DNA of 64,000 nucleotides from Paraniabella hibiscisoli (GCF_022512515.1 NZ_JAKWBK010000001.1:3782001-3846000); one strand, 5' to 3'; positions 44,279-56,339 are shown, counted from the stretch's first letter. The notes: a model not told the origin generated them from the sequence alone. A program made the numbers and translations.

Positions 44279-45249
44279 ATGAGTAATAAATACGCAATTA
44301 TATTAGGCAATCTTGGAAACACCAGGGACCGTTTTTGCCAGGGATATAAAAATAATCCGAGCTCAGAAGAAATGCTGAAAATGGCACTTGAAAAAATGCC
44401 GCATATCCAGGGAATAGAATTGGTAGGTACCTGGGACATCCGCCCGGATAATGTAGGAGATATGAGGAAAAGATTAGACGATGCCGGCGTAGCTTGTGCC
44501 AGTATTATCCCCGATACCTTTGGCGATCCGGTTTATGGAAAAGGAAGTATTACCAGCATAGAGGCGAAGGTGAGACAGCGAGCTCTCGACTACCTGCGAC
44601 AGATGAGCGAAGTGGCTTTGGCTATGAATTGTGATATTGTAAATCTTTGGTTGGGACAGGATGGATATGATTATTTGCTGGCGACCGATTACAACCAGGA
44701 GCGGGATTGGCTGAGTGAATGTACCAGGGCCGTTGCAACCGAGTTTCCTACATTGCGTTTCGCTTTAGAGTACAAGCCCAAAGAACCCCGTAATTTTTCT
44801 TATCATGCAAGAATGGCAGATACTATTTTGGCTGCAAAGGAAACCGGGTGCTCTAATGTAGGTGTTACCATTGATACCGGACATAGCTTTTATGCAGGAG
44901 AGAATGTGTCTGAAGCAGTGGTGCTCGCCAAACGAGCCGGCGACCTTTTATACCACATGCACTTTAACGATAATCATGGTACCTGGGATGATGATATGAT
45001 TGTTAGCAGTGTACATTTCACCACTTATGTGGAGTTACTGTTTTGGTTAAGGAAGACGGGCTACCAGGGTTGGATCTCCATGGATCAATATCCCTATAGA
45101 GAAGATGCTATTGATGCCATTTCAGAAAGCATTTTATGGGTAAAAAATACGAACAGATCGTAGATACTTATTATGACGAAATAGGATCCCTGATACAGGA
45201 GAATGATGCGGTAAAAACCTCTCGTTTTCTTCGCAAACTGTTTGCTTAG
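44279..45249 (+). CDS. Sugar isomerase/epimerase of xylose-isomerase-like TIM-barrel fold, probable rhamnose isomerase role (one frameshift)
   Basis: AP-endonuclease-2/xylose-isomerase-like TIM barrel: IQGIELVGTWD, NCDIVNLWLGQDGYDY, LRFALEYKPKEP (metal-ligand Glu), VGVTIDTGHSFYAGENVSEA (Asp-x-Gly-His ligand), LYHMHFNDNHGTWDDD, WISMDQYPYRED. The track-like stop at 45161 is caused by a short A-run (45142-45147); restoring one A adds KYEQIVDTYYDEIGSL and an ending KTSRFLRKLFA with TAG at 45247-45249, giving about 323 aa. It sits 29 bp after the aldolase. Canonical RhaA is absent from the window; by position this is the likely L-rhamnose to L-rhamnulose isomerase. Confidence 0.75.
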
Positions 45250-45276
45250 TACCTAAGCTATTAAAAATATATTTTT

Positions 45277-47994
45277 ATGAACGACTGCATTTTCCGAAAC
45301 CGGATATGGTTTCTTGCTATGTTATTCCTGTTCCCCTTTACTTTAGAGGTTTCGGCGAAAAATTCACATAAAGTCAATGAAATAAGCCTTACAGCTTTAA
45401 AAGTAGACAATGCCGCCAGTTTTATAGGTATTGATTCTCGCACACCACAATTTAGCTGGGAGCTTAAGACTTCTAAACGTAATGTGCTACAAACAGCCTA
45501 TCAATTACTGGTAGCAGATGAGCCGGAGAAGTTGGTAGCCGGAGATGGAAATATCTGGAATAGCGGCAAGGTTGCGTCGTCAGCGTCCGCAGGAATACTA
45601 TACCGCGGCAAGGATCTGGAAAGTCGTAAAAGATACTACTGGAAATTAATCTGGTGGGGTGCGGCGATATGAAGGCCGAAAGCGCTGTCGAATATTTTGA
45701 AACAGGCCTGCTTCATCAGTCAGACTGGAGCGGGGATTGGGTAGGTTTTCCTTCGGGGTGGATCGGAAGGGTGCATTATTTCAGGCGTGTGTTTTCATTC
45801 CAAAAGGAAATAACAAGGGCCAGGGCCTATGTAGCCGGTATTGGCTACAGCGAAATGGAGATCAACGGTAAAAAGGTAAACGATCATGTACTGGACCCGG
45901 CTACCAGCGATTTTGCAAAAACGATCTACTACAGTACTTACGATATCAAAGAGTATTTAAAAAAGAGAATGTAATGGTCATTGCAGTGGCGCCCGGGTGG
46001 TATGGAATGCCCAAGCTGCGCATGCAAATGGAGTTCTATTTTACCGATGGCACGATGGAAGTGATCAATTCATCCTCCATAAGAAATGTAACCCTGGGCC
46101 CGGTGCAATCTGCAGGTGTTTTAGATGGGGAGGTGTACGATGCCCGTCAGGAGAAGCCTGAGTGGAATTTACCTTCGGATACCATTATTAAAGGACTGCC
46201 TAACCAACATTGGGGCGTGGCTCCTGTATTAGAAGCGCCGGGAGGAAAGATGGCGTCCCAGCAGCTGGAGCCTATCAGGGTGGTTGAGTCTTTTAAGCCT
46301 GTTTCCGTTAAAGAAGTAAAGCCCGGAATATTTGTGATGGATGCCGGCCAGAATATGGCGGGATGGGTGGCTTTAAAAGTGAAGGGAGATAGAGGCAAGA
46401 AAATTACGTTGAAGTTTGCTGAAACCTTATACCCTGATGGTACCATCAACCAGGAAAATTTGCGTACAGCCTGGGCTACCGATACTTATATTTTGAAAGG
46501 TGGAACAGCCGAACAATGGGAACCGCGGTTTACGTATCACGGATTTCGCTATATGCAAATAGAAGGCTGGCCGGGTACACCTTCGGCAGATGATCTTACG
46601 GTGAGAAGAGTTCGTTCGGATGTGGAAGAAGCGGGTAAGTTTAGCAGCAGCAACGACCTGCTGAACAGGATTTACCAGATGGTAAAAAGAACCGAAGCCG
46701 CTAACCTACATAGCATACCCACCGACTGCCCGCAGCGGGATGAAAGAATGGGCTGGCTGAACGATCTGACGGTAAGGATAGAGCAGGCAATGTATAATTT
46801 CAATCTCCATCGTTTTTACGCAAAATATATACAGGATATCTGTGATACGCAAACGGAGAACGGAGAAATTACGGATACAGCGCCTTATAAAGTAGGCGGT
46901 AAACCTGCAGATCCGGTATCCGTTAGCTTCCTGCTGCTGGCTTTAAAGAGTTATGAATACTATGGTAATACGGAAATAATCCGTAAGCATTATGCACAAA
47001 TGAAAGCATGGGTCAATTATTTAACCAGCCGCACCAACAAAGCCGGGATACTGGAATATAGTTATTATGGAGACTGGTCCCCACCGGCAGAGTTTGGAGC
47101 CAAAGGTCATAGCTATGGTGCATTGTCTGTAAACACGCCTGGTGACTTGATGTCTACAGGATATCTCTACTACAGCGCACAGGTGATGGCGAAACTGGCG
47201 GAAGTATTGGGCAATGTAGATGATCTGCAGAAGTATAATCAACTGGCCTCACGTACCATGAATGCATTTAACGCAAAATTCTGGGATGAATCGAAAGGAG
47301 GCTACGGTACCAATAATCAGTCCTGCAATTCTTTCGCTATCTTCTTAGGTGCTCCTACGAAAGATAGGCTTCCTCGTGTAGTGGCTAACCTGGCCAGGGA
47401 TGTGAAGGAAAGGGGATATCATCTTACCACGGGTAACCTATGTACCAAGTACCTGTTAGAAGCGCTTACAGAGCATGGCGAACTGGAGACGGCATACAAA
47501 ATTGCCACACAAACTACTTATCCGAGCTGGGGTTATATGTTAGCCAATGGCGCTACTACGCTGTGGGAGCGCTGGGAGTACGAAACCGGCGGATCGATGA
47601 ACTCTCATAATCACCCTATGATGGGATCTGTCGGCTCCTGGCTGTATAAGTATATCGCAGGCATCCTTCCCGATATGGAAGCGCCTGGCTTTGGCAAATT
47701 GATATTACGTCCTTATATACCAAACGATCTGCAACATGCCCAGGCAACTTACCAGTCTGTAAAGGGTGAAGTAAGCTCGGCCTGGAAAAAAATAAGGGTG
47801 CCATTAATTACGAGGTGACAATACCACCCAATACTACCGCAACCGTGTATATACCTGCAAAAGATCTTAAGTCGGTAACAGAGGGTGGCCGCCCGATAAG
47901 TAAAATAGAAGGCATTCGCTTTGTCAGGATGGAAGCCGCCGCAGCAGTTTATGAAGTAGGGTCCGGCAACTATTCATTCAGTTCAAAATGGTAA
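45277..47994 (+). CDS. GH78 alpha-L-rhamnosidase, copy B (three frameshifts)
   Basis: Releases alpha-L-rhamnose for the catabolic genes around it. Signal region MNDCIFRNRIWFLAMLFLFP... ending near VSA. N-terminal sandwiches (LTALKVDNAASFIGIDSRTP, YVAGIGYSEMEINGKKVND), FVMDAGQNMAGWVALKV, barrel with PTDCPQRDERMGWLND (general acid loop) and NGATTLWERWEY (base Glu), HNHPMMGSVGSWLYKYIAG. Gaps: about 45661, A-run 45959-45964, A-run 47786-47792; the last hides a C-terminal sandwich (NYEVTIPPNTTATVYIP ... SGNYSFSSKW) so the true stop is TAA 47992-47994. About 906 aa. It ends 4 bp before the next gene, hence one operon. Confidence 0.9.
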
Positions 47995-47998
47995 TATC

Positions 47999-49786
47999 AT
48001 GAGGAGTTGGTTGATTTGTTTTTCAGTACTAATGTTCTTGTCGTCTGTCCATGCACAGGAGGCTTCTTCTGTTGGCCGGTCCTATTCCTCCAACGATGTT
48101 GTGGCGACAGACCAGTTCGGCAGAAGCTTTGCAGCCATTGAAGGATACCGGCCTGGTAAACAGGTTGGCATATTCTATTGGCCCTGGATAGGCCAGCCCT
48201 ATGCTACTGGTATTTACGATGCAACAGTCATCAGTGCTATGCCCAATGGCCTTAAACTATTGTATGATTTTAAACACCTCAACGATTCTATCAGTCCCAC
48301 CGGGCAGGCGCATTTTTGGGGCCAACCTTTATGGGGATATTATAATTCGGCTGATGAGTGGGTCATTCGCCGGCAAATGGCAATGCTTGCTACGGCAGGT
48401 ATCGACTTTATAGTTTTTGATCTCACCAACAGGGTAACTTATCAATCAGTATACGAAAAGGTATTACGTATCATCGAAGAATTACAGTCAGATGGCTGGG
48501 CTGTTCCCAAAGCTGTATTTTATACCCACTCCAAGTCCTTCGAAACCACATGGCAGCTTTACAATGATCTGTACAAAGCCAACCTTTATCCCAATGCCTG
48601 GTATAGAGTAGATGGCAAGCCCATGATCATTGCATACACGAATGAAGCAGATGATATTGCCGAAGCTTTATCCCGAAGCGACTCCAGCTATCGACCAGTT
48701 GCTTATTCGCAGGCAATAAAAGATTTCTTCTATTTTAAAAAACCACAATGGCCGGGCGACGCTGTTTACCAGGATGGATTTCCGTGGATCGAATGGAAAT
48801 ATCCGCAACCCCTGCATGGAAACACCATGAGCGTTTCTGTAGCCAGTCATCCTAAAGTGCCCATGTCTCGTTCCATAACATCGGGCTGGACCAATTGGGG
48901 ACGTGGTTGGGACCCGGGCACGCAAAAAATAAACAAGAAGATATTCTTACCGGCGGCTTTTTTCAAAAACAATGGGATCATGCATTGGCGGTTGACCCCG
49001 ACACGGTTTTCGTAGGCGGATGGAACGAGTGGGTAGCCTACAAACAACCTTACGGCGATGAGTATATGCTCTGCGATGCTGCTAACCTGGAGTTTTCCAG
49101 GGATATTGAACCTATGCGGGGCGGATATGGCGATGCTTTTTATATACAGTTGATAAAAAATGTAAGGGCTTATAAGGGAATAGCGGGTAAACATGATGGG
49201 TATGAACCTCTTACCATCGATATATTGGGTAATACGGCTCAATGGGCAGCGGTCAAAGCGATCTATAGAACTATCAATGCAAAAACGGCTGGGCGGGATC
49301 ATTTTGGAGCTTCCAGGAAGATAGCTTATGCTGCGCCGGCTCCCGCTAATAATCTGCAGGAAATAAGAGTAGCACATGATGCCCGCAATTTCTATTTTTT
49401 GATCAGGGCTGATAAACCTTTTGTTGACTTAAAAGATAGTACAGGTTTATTGCAGTTATTGATCGGAAAAGAATCGCCCGGTGTAAAAGGTTGGAACGGA
49501 TATGAGTATGTGGTTGAGCCGGATTTAAATACAGGCAAGGGTGTGTTGAGTGTGCTTGATAAAAGACGACATAAAAAAGTTAGGTAGTATCAGGGCTACT
49601 GTTAAACAAAACCTGGTACAGCTGGAGATTCCCAGGAAATTGCTGTCTGCACATCAGAAAACAACACAGTTGTATTTTAAAGTTGCCGACGGGGTAGCAA
49701 AGCCTTCTGATATAATGGAGTACTATGTTTCGGGGAGTGTAATGCCCCTTGGGCGCCTGAGCTTCGTGTATAAAATAAAACAATAA
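47999..49786 (+). CDS. GH99/GH71-like glycoside hydrolase, copy 3 (two frameshift sites)
   Basis: Paralogue of 16958-18788, very close in pattern: QVGIFYWPWIGQPYATGIYD, QAHFWGQPLWGYYNSADEW, LATAGIDFIVFDLTN, PKAVFYTHSKS, YRVDGKPMIIAYTN, FPWIEWKYPQPLHG, VFVGGWNEWVAYKQPYGDEY, FSRDIEPMRGGYGDAFY and C-terminal SVMPLGRLSFVYKIK. Plain signal peptide (LMFLSSVHAQ). Gaps: A-run 48924-48929 and a two-missing-or-one-extra site at 49561-49564. About 596 aa. Starting 4 bp after GH78 copy B inside the rhamnose operon, it links this enzyme family to rhamnose-containing glycans more directly than the other two copies. Confidence 0.75.
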
Positions 49787-49801
49787 GAGACGCGTGTTGG
49801 C

Positions 49802-50775
49802 ATGAAAAGAAGACAAAATCTTTTAAGCAGGTTCATCGGTATTACTTTTCTTTTACTGGTTGCTTTTTTTAATGGAACTGCAGCCGGTATATCGAAAGGG
49901 GAGGGCGTATTAGTTCCTGGCGGGTGGCCAGATAAAGCAGCCTTCCTGAAAACCCCGCATTCAGGTAAGTCTACATCAAATGGTGTTGTACGTATCCTCG
50001 CCATTGGCAACAGCTTTTCGGCCGATGCATTGGAGAACTATTTATATGAACTGGCTGAAGCTTCGGGTAAAAAAATAATAATAGGCAATTTAGCCATAGC
50101 CGGAGGCTCTCTGGCAAACCATATAGCCAATCTGAAAGATCATGCGGCGCCCTATATTTTCACAAAAATTGATTCAAACGGGAAAAAACAGTAAGCTTTA
50201 ACAATGCCATTGAGCCTGTTGTGAAAAGTGAATCCTGGGATTACATCAGTTTGCAACAAGTGAGTCATCATTCCGGTATGTATGAAACTTTTGTGGAGCC
50301 GCTCACGGCTTTGTATCACTATGTAAAAGAAAATGCAACCAATCTCCATGTAAAACTGGTGCTGCATCAAACCTGGGCTTACGCAGTAAGCTCAACTCAC
50401 GCGGGCTTCGCGAATTATCAGAACAACCAGCAATTTATGTATGAATCCATTGTGAACGCTTATAAAAAAGCCCGGAAACTAGTAAATGCTTATCATATTA
50501 TACCTGCGGGTACTGCCATACAGAATGCCAGAACAAGCTTTATAGGAGACCGGTTTACAAGAGACGGATTTCACCTGGAAGAAACCTATGCGCGTTATAC
50601 AGTAGCCTGCACCTGGTTTGAGCAAATATTTGGTGTATCCGTACTGGGTAATTCGTATAAGCCAACGACTCTTTCCGACGAGTATAAGGAAATCGCGCAA
50701 CATGCAGCTCATTTTGCAGTGAAACGGCCTGGTAAAGTCACCCTATTAAAGCATTATCAAAAAGAAAAGCGATAA
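49802..50775 (+). CDS. DUF4886 SGNH-hydrolase-like secreted protein (one frameshift)
   Basis: N-terminal signal MKRRQNLLSRFIGITFLLLV... ending near GTAA. VRILAIGNSFSADALENYLYELA carries the GNSF block I of DUF4886/SGNH proteins (candidate nucleophile Ser), AGGSLANHIANLKDH resembles block II, ISLQQVSHHSGMYETFVEPL the middle, and RDGFHLEETYARYTVACTWF contains the C-terminal His (DGFHL). A-run 50183-50188 is one short; about 324 aa. Probably a carbohydrate deacylase acting with the neighbouring GH78 and GH99/GH71-like enzymes; starts 15 bp after copy 3. Confidence 0.78.
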
Positions 50776-50801
50776 GGATAATAAAGAAAAATGATAAAAA
50801 A

Positions 50802-53608
50802 ATGATTGTTTATATGAGTAATAAAAAAGCATTTCAACTCTTTCCCGCCTGGGTATGCTTGGCCATTGCCGCAGTTTTTCATAGCTGTGCGTCAGGCCCG
50901 CAAGACCTCCGGGTAAACAGGTTGTCGGTGGAAGGCCGGGATACTTTGCTGGGCACTGATATGCTGGCTCCGCGGTTTAGCTGGAAAATTCAATCAGGTA
51001 AACAGGATGTAAAACAAGTGGCGTATCAGCTATTAGTGGCTAGTTCAAAAGAAGCACTGGATAAGGATGATGCAGATGTCTGGAACAGCGGTAAAGTAGA
51101 AGCCGACTCATCGTTGAATGTTGTTTATCAGGGCAAGCCGCTTATGTCTTATCAGTCACTTTATTGGAAAGTAAAAGTCTGGACCAATCATAAAGAAGAA
51201 ATCTTCAGCGCACCATCATTCTGGACAATGGGGTTATTGCAATCTGACGACTGGCGGGCTCAGTGGATTGGTTTGAACAGCCATAACGAAAAGGATCAGC
51301 CCGACAGTACATTGACCCGTCTGGCCGCACGTTACCTGCGTAAAGAGTTTAGTTCAGATAAAAAAATCAAAGCTGCCACTGCTTATATAAGTGGAATGGG
51401 CTTGTATGAAATATTTCTCAATGGCAAAAGAGTAGGCAATGATGTATTGGCTCCCACGGTATCTGAATATAACAAGAAAATATTCTACAATACTTATGAT
51501 ATAACGCCATTGGTAACGCAGGGAACTAATTGTGTGGGCGTCACCCTGGGTAACGGTCGCTTCTTTGCAGTGCGTAATTTTCACGGAAAGCCCAATCCGC
51601 TTACACAGATACCCCAGTCTCAGTATGGGCTGCCCCGGCTGTTGGTGCAATTGCGCATTCAGTACGAGGATGGCTCTATTGCCTGGGTACATTCGGACAA
51701 GAGTTGGAAGGTTACTGACAACGGACCAATATTAGCTAATAATGAATTTGATGGAGAGGATTATGATGCCAATAAAGAGCTCACAGGATGGAGTAGCGCC
51801 GGGTATAACGATCAGGCATGGAAATCTGTGGATTTGATGTCTCCGGGCAAGGATGTGCGGATCGTATCTCAGCCTAATGAAAATATTAGGATCAAAGAAG
51901 TATTGCATCCTGTTTCGGTACAGGCAACCTCAAGAGGTACTTACATCCTGGACATGGGCCAAAATATGGTAGGTTGGCTGGCTATAAATGTCAAAGGAGA
52001 GAAGGGGATACAGTTCGTCTCCGTTTTTCTGAAACGATGAAAGGAAAAGACTCACTGTATGTAGATAATCTCAGGGATGCCAAAGCTACTGATATTTATA
52101 TCCTGAAAGGAAACGGGATAGAAAGCTGGCAACCAAGTTTTACTTACCATGGATTTCGCTTCGCCGAAGTGTCGGGCCTGCGCACCCCGCCCAAAGTAAA
52201 GGATTTTTCGGGAAAAGTTATTTATGATGACATACCCACTATTGGAACTTTTGAAACTTCTAATGAAACCATCAATGCTGTTTTTAGAAATGCCTACTGG
52301 ACCATCCGGGGTAATTACCGGGGTATGCCTACCGATTGTCCGCAACGCGATGAGCGGGTAGCCTGGCTGGGTGACAGGGTGATCAGTTCATATGGAGAAA
52401 GTTTTATGTTTGATAACTCGCGGTTGTATGCGAAATGGCTGGAAGATATAAGGGATTCTCAGAAAGAAACAGGTAGTATACCGGATATAGCGCCCAGTTT
52501 TTGGGACCGTTATGCAGATAACGTAACTTACCCGAGTGCTTTTATTTTGATTCCTGAGATGTTGCGCAGGCAGTTTGGTGACGAAAAGAGCTTTGTGAAT
52601 TTGTATCCTGCTATGAAAAAATGGGTATTGTATATGTGGAATACGCATCGGGATAATGACCTGGTGTTGAAAGATAATTATGGAGATTGGTGCGTGCCGC
52701 CCGAATCGCTGGAGATGATATGGACGCAGGATCCCAAGCGCATCACAGATGGTGGATTGTTGGCATCGGCTTACTATTACCACTGTTTGGGTTTGATGAA
52801 GTCGTATGCAGAAAGGATCGGCAATACTTCAGATCTACAGCAGTTTAATGATATAGCGCAAAAAGTGCTTACTGCTTTTAATAAGAAATTTTACAATGCG
52901 ACCACTAAATCCTATGCCAATAATACGGTAACGGCCAACCTCCTGCCACTCAGTTTTGGAATGGTTCCGCAGGTAGATAAGGCCGCAGTCTTTGCCAATA
53001 TTCGCGCCCGCCTCAAAGATTTTAATGATCATGTGAATTCAGGTATCATTGGTGGCATGTGGCTCATGAGGGGCCTTAGTGATAATGGTGCGCCAGACCT
53101 GGCTTATAAGCTGGCCACCAATACTACCTATCCCAGCTGGGGATATATGGTAAAGCAGGGAGCTACTACCATCTGGGAATTATGGAATGGAGACGCAGCC
53201 AATCCCATGATGAACTCGGGTAATCACCAGATGTTGCTGGGAGATCTGATTGTTTGGTATTACGAATACCTGGCGGGTATCAAAACAGACGATAAAGAAG
53301 TTGCCTTCAAAAAAATTATCATGAATCCGGTATTTCCCGAGGGACTTGATTTTGTAAAAGCCTCGTTGAATACAAAGTATGGCGAAGTGAAAAGCCATTG
53401 GAAGAAAACAGCAGCTGCCCTGGAGTGGGAGATTACCATTCCTGCAAATACAACCACCGAACTAACATTGCCCGGAAATAAAGCGGCTATTACTGAATCA
53501 GGAAAAGCCTTAACAGGATCAGTATTGGAGAAAGCGAAAGAAGGAGCAGCTGGTACAACAGTGCTTACATTAGGTTCCGGAACCTACAGCTTTGTAGTAA
53601 AAAGATAA
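50802..53608 (+). CDS. GH78 alpha-L-rhamnosidase, copy C, lipoprotein (one frameshift)
   Basis: Start at 50802 (or ATG 50814, which gives a tidier signal); lipobox before Cys in AAVFHSCAS, so membrane-anchored unlike copies A and B. Landmarks: VNRLSVEGRDTLLGTDMLAP, AYISGMGLYEIFLNGKRVGN, TYILDMGQNMVGWLAINV, PTDCPQRDERVAWLGDRV (acid loop), QGATTIWELWNGD (base Glu), SGNHQMLLGDLIVWYYEYLA and a C-terminal sandwich ending TLGSGTYSFVVKR. G-run 52004-52007 is one short; about 935 aa. It precedes the rhamnose symporter by 22 bp, so its product sugar is imported by the next gene. Confidence 0.9.
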
Positions 53609-53630
53609 AAAATATCATAACTAATATTAT

Positions 53631-54687
53631 ATGCAAGCAATTTTAGGGGTTATATTTCATTTTTTAGGTGGTTTTGCTTCAGGCAGTTTTTATATTCCGT
53701 ATAAAAGGGTTAAGGGCTGGGCCTGGGAGTCGTACTGGATTACCGGGGAATGTTTTCCTGGCTGATAGTCCCCATGATCGCCGCTTATTTGACGGTACCC
53801 GGGTTTGTGGATATTATTTTCAATACACCGGGAGATACCTTATTCTGGACCTATTTCCTGGGAGCATTATGGGGCATAGGGGGCTTGACTTTCGGTCTGG
53901 CCATGCGTTATCTCGGCGTGTCATTAGGTATGTCGGTGGCCCTGGGTTTCTGTTCGGCTTTTGGCGCTTTAATTCCACCTATTTACCTGGATCTGACTTC
54001 ATCTGATGAAGCGGGTTCTTTCTCAGACATGCTGAATAGCACCGGTGGTTTGATCGTACTGCTTGGGGTAATTGTCTGCTTGATAGGAATTGCTATCTGT
54101 GGAAAAGCAGGTATGCGAAAAGAAAAGGAGTTGTCGACTGACCAGAAGCAGGATGCGATAAAGGAATTTGATATTAAGAAAGGATTATTGGTTGCCGTGT
54201 TTTCAGGGATTTTAAGCGCCTGTATGAGTTTTGCCATTACAGCCGGTAAAGACATGGCCGTTGTTGCTGAAGCAGCAGGCGCCAACCCGCTTTTTAGGAA
54301 TAACGTGATTTTTGTAGTGGTGATGTTAGGCGGTCTTACTACCAATTTTATATGGTGCATGATTCTCAACGCAAGAAACAAAACTTTTACTGATTACAGT
54401 AATAAAAAGACGCCGCTTCTGGGGAACTATATTTTTTCAGCTCTTGCAGGTACCACCTGGTTTTTACAGTATTTTTTTACGGCATGGGAGAAAGCAAATT
54501 AGGCAATGGCGCCAGTTCATGGATTTTACACATGGCTTTTATTATATTAGTAGCCAATGCCTGGGGATTTGCTTTGAGGGAGTGGAAAGGGGTGAGTAAG
54601 AAAACAGGCTATATCATAATAGCAGGTATTGCCGCCATCATCCTGTCTGTTGTTATAGTGGGATACGGCAACTCTCTTAGTAATTAA
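53631..54687 (+). CDS. rhaT: L-rhamnose/proton symporter RhaT (two frameshifts)
   Basis: Inner-membrane L-rhamnose:H+ symporter. After restoring one G (53745-53748) and one T (54472-54478) the protein is about 352 aa with ten hydrophobic helices, the size of E. coli RhaT (344 aa). Matching segments: HFLGGFASGSFYIPYKRVKG, ALWGIGGLTFGLAMRYLGVS, FDIKKGLLVAVFSGILSACM, WFLQYFFYGMGES and SSWILHMAFIILVANAWGFA. The start at ATG 53631 supplies the first helix. Located between a rhamnosidase and a sugar kinase, it joins extracellular release of rhamnose to cytosolic breakdown. Confidence 0.93.
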
Positions 54688-54714
54688 GAATTGACTGGTA
54701 AAAAACGTGTAAGT

Positions 54715-56131
54715 ATGGAAAAGAAAATACCTGTTGTCGCAGTTTTCGACATTGGAAAAACCAATAAGAAGTTACTTGTTTTCGATGCAGATTATAATGT
54801 GCTAAAAGAAGAAGTTACTTGCTTTGATGAGATAGCAGACGATGACGGCTTTCCCTGTGAAGATATCGACGCTCTTTCGAAATGGCTACTTCGTGAATTT
54901 GAACAGTTAAAGCGGTCTGAAAAATTTCAATTAAAAGCGGTTAACTTCTCTACCTACGGCGCCTCACTGGTATATATTAACGAAGATGGAGAAAGGGTAG
55001 GGCATTTGTATAATTATTTAAAACCTTACCCGTCCGAATTGTTAGCGCAATTGCTAAGGAGCCGGGGAGGGATAACCCGTTTTTCTGAGGATACCAGCTC
55101 ACCCATCATGGGGCACTTAAATGCCGGCTTACAGTTATACTGGTTGAAGTATAAAAAAACCGAACTGTTTAATAAGGTAGCTACAGTGCTGCATTTACCG
55201 CAATATCTTAGTTTTTTAATTACAGGTCAAAAAACGGCAGAGGTGACCAGTCTTGGCTGTCATTCAGCCATGTTGGATTTTGAGCAAATGCACTACCATA
55301 GCTGGCTTCAGGAAGAAGGGCTTCATACCCGTCTGGGTACCATATCAAAGGGTGACGAAGTTGTTAGTTGTGTGAATGAATTCACCGGGGAAGAAATACG
55401 GGTAGGGACGGGCTTGCATGATAGTTCGGCTGCGGTTAATCCTTACCTGAGCAGGTTCTCAGATCCGTTTATGATCATTTCAACCGGAACATGGGTTATT
55501 TGCATGAATCCTTTTAACAGCGATCTGCCTGATTCCGGAGAATTGGAAAAAGGGTGTTTAAGTTACCTCACCTACAAAGGAGCACCCATAAAAACCACTA
55601 TGCTGTTTGCTGGAAACGATCATGATCAACAGGTGAAAAGAATAACACAGCACTTTACTATCGATGACGCTTATCTGAAGACGATGATATATGATGCCGG
55701 AGTTATAGAACAATTAGAAAAAAGGCTTTCATAGGGCTTCAAAGTCAGGAGCAGCAGATCTCGCAAGTGCAACTACTCCCTGCCTGTTTCACACAAGGGC
55801 TCTAAGCTCTTTCGATTCGCCCGAGCAAGCGTATCATCAGCTGCTGATCGACCTGGTGAACCAGCAAAAAGCTTCGGCGGATATGGTTTTAAAAAACAGT
55901 GAGATTGACAATATATATGTAGATGGTGGCTTTTGCAAGAATAAAGTGTATATGCAATTGCTGGCCAATACGTTTTCAACCCAGAAAGTGTTTGCTACCT
56001 CCATGACGCAGGGCACTGCTTTAGGCGCTGCACTTGCCATACATAAAAGCTGGAACGGAAGCTTATTGCCTGAGAGCCTGATCTATCTGAAAAGGTGGAC
56101 TTCAGGTTATGATAGCCTGGTGGCCGGGTAG
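54715..56131 (+). CDS. rhaB: FGGY-family sugar kinase, probable L-rhamnulokinase (two frameshifts)
   Basis: Start ATG 54715 is preferred over the GTG/TTG-like start at 54691 because MEKKIPVVAVFDIGKTNKKL begins directly with the phosphate-1 motif. Further ASKHA/FGGY motifs: AVNFSTYGASLVYINEDGE, EVTSLGCHSAMLDF, VGTGLHDSSAAVNPYL, FMIISTGTWVICMNPF, and, after two gaps (A-run 55718-55723, GGG 55797-55799), IYVDGGFCKNKVYMQLLANT and TQGTALGAALAIH. About 472 aa, normal for rhamnulokinase. It phosphorylates the ketose made by the isomerase; rhamnulose is inferred from linkage to RhaT, the aldolase and GH78 genes. L-fuculose would be the alternative. Confidence 0.82.
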
Positions 56132-56187
56132 CAGTGTTATATATTGCTGCTGAGGGTTTAGTAAACAGAGCGTAATAAATATTCAAT

Positions 56188-56219
56188 AAAGGGCTGTTCG
56201 GTAACGAACAGCCCTTTTT
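56188..56219 (+). terminator. Rho-independent terminator after the rhamnose operon
   Basis: AAAGGGCTGTTCG (56188-56200), loop GTAA, CGAACAGCCCTTT (56205-56217) and further T residues: a perfect 13-bp stem with U-tract, 57 bp after the kinase stop. Ends the long operon that starts at the aldolase. Confidence 0.9.
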
Positions 56220-56339
56220 AATTGGGGAGGCATAATTGTTTGTTCTATATCCCCAGTAGTGCAATTGATTATGACTTGTTTAATGGGATTGTTTGGGCAA
56301 CCAGGGCAATATTCTATAAGGATGTGAAAACATACTATA

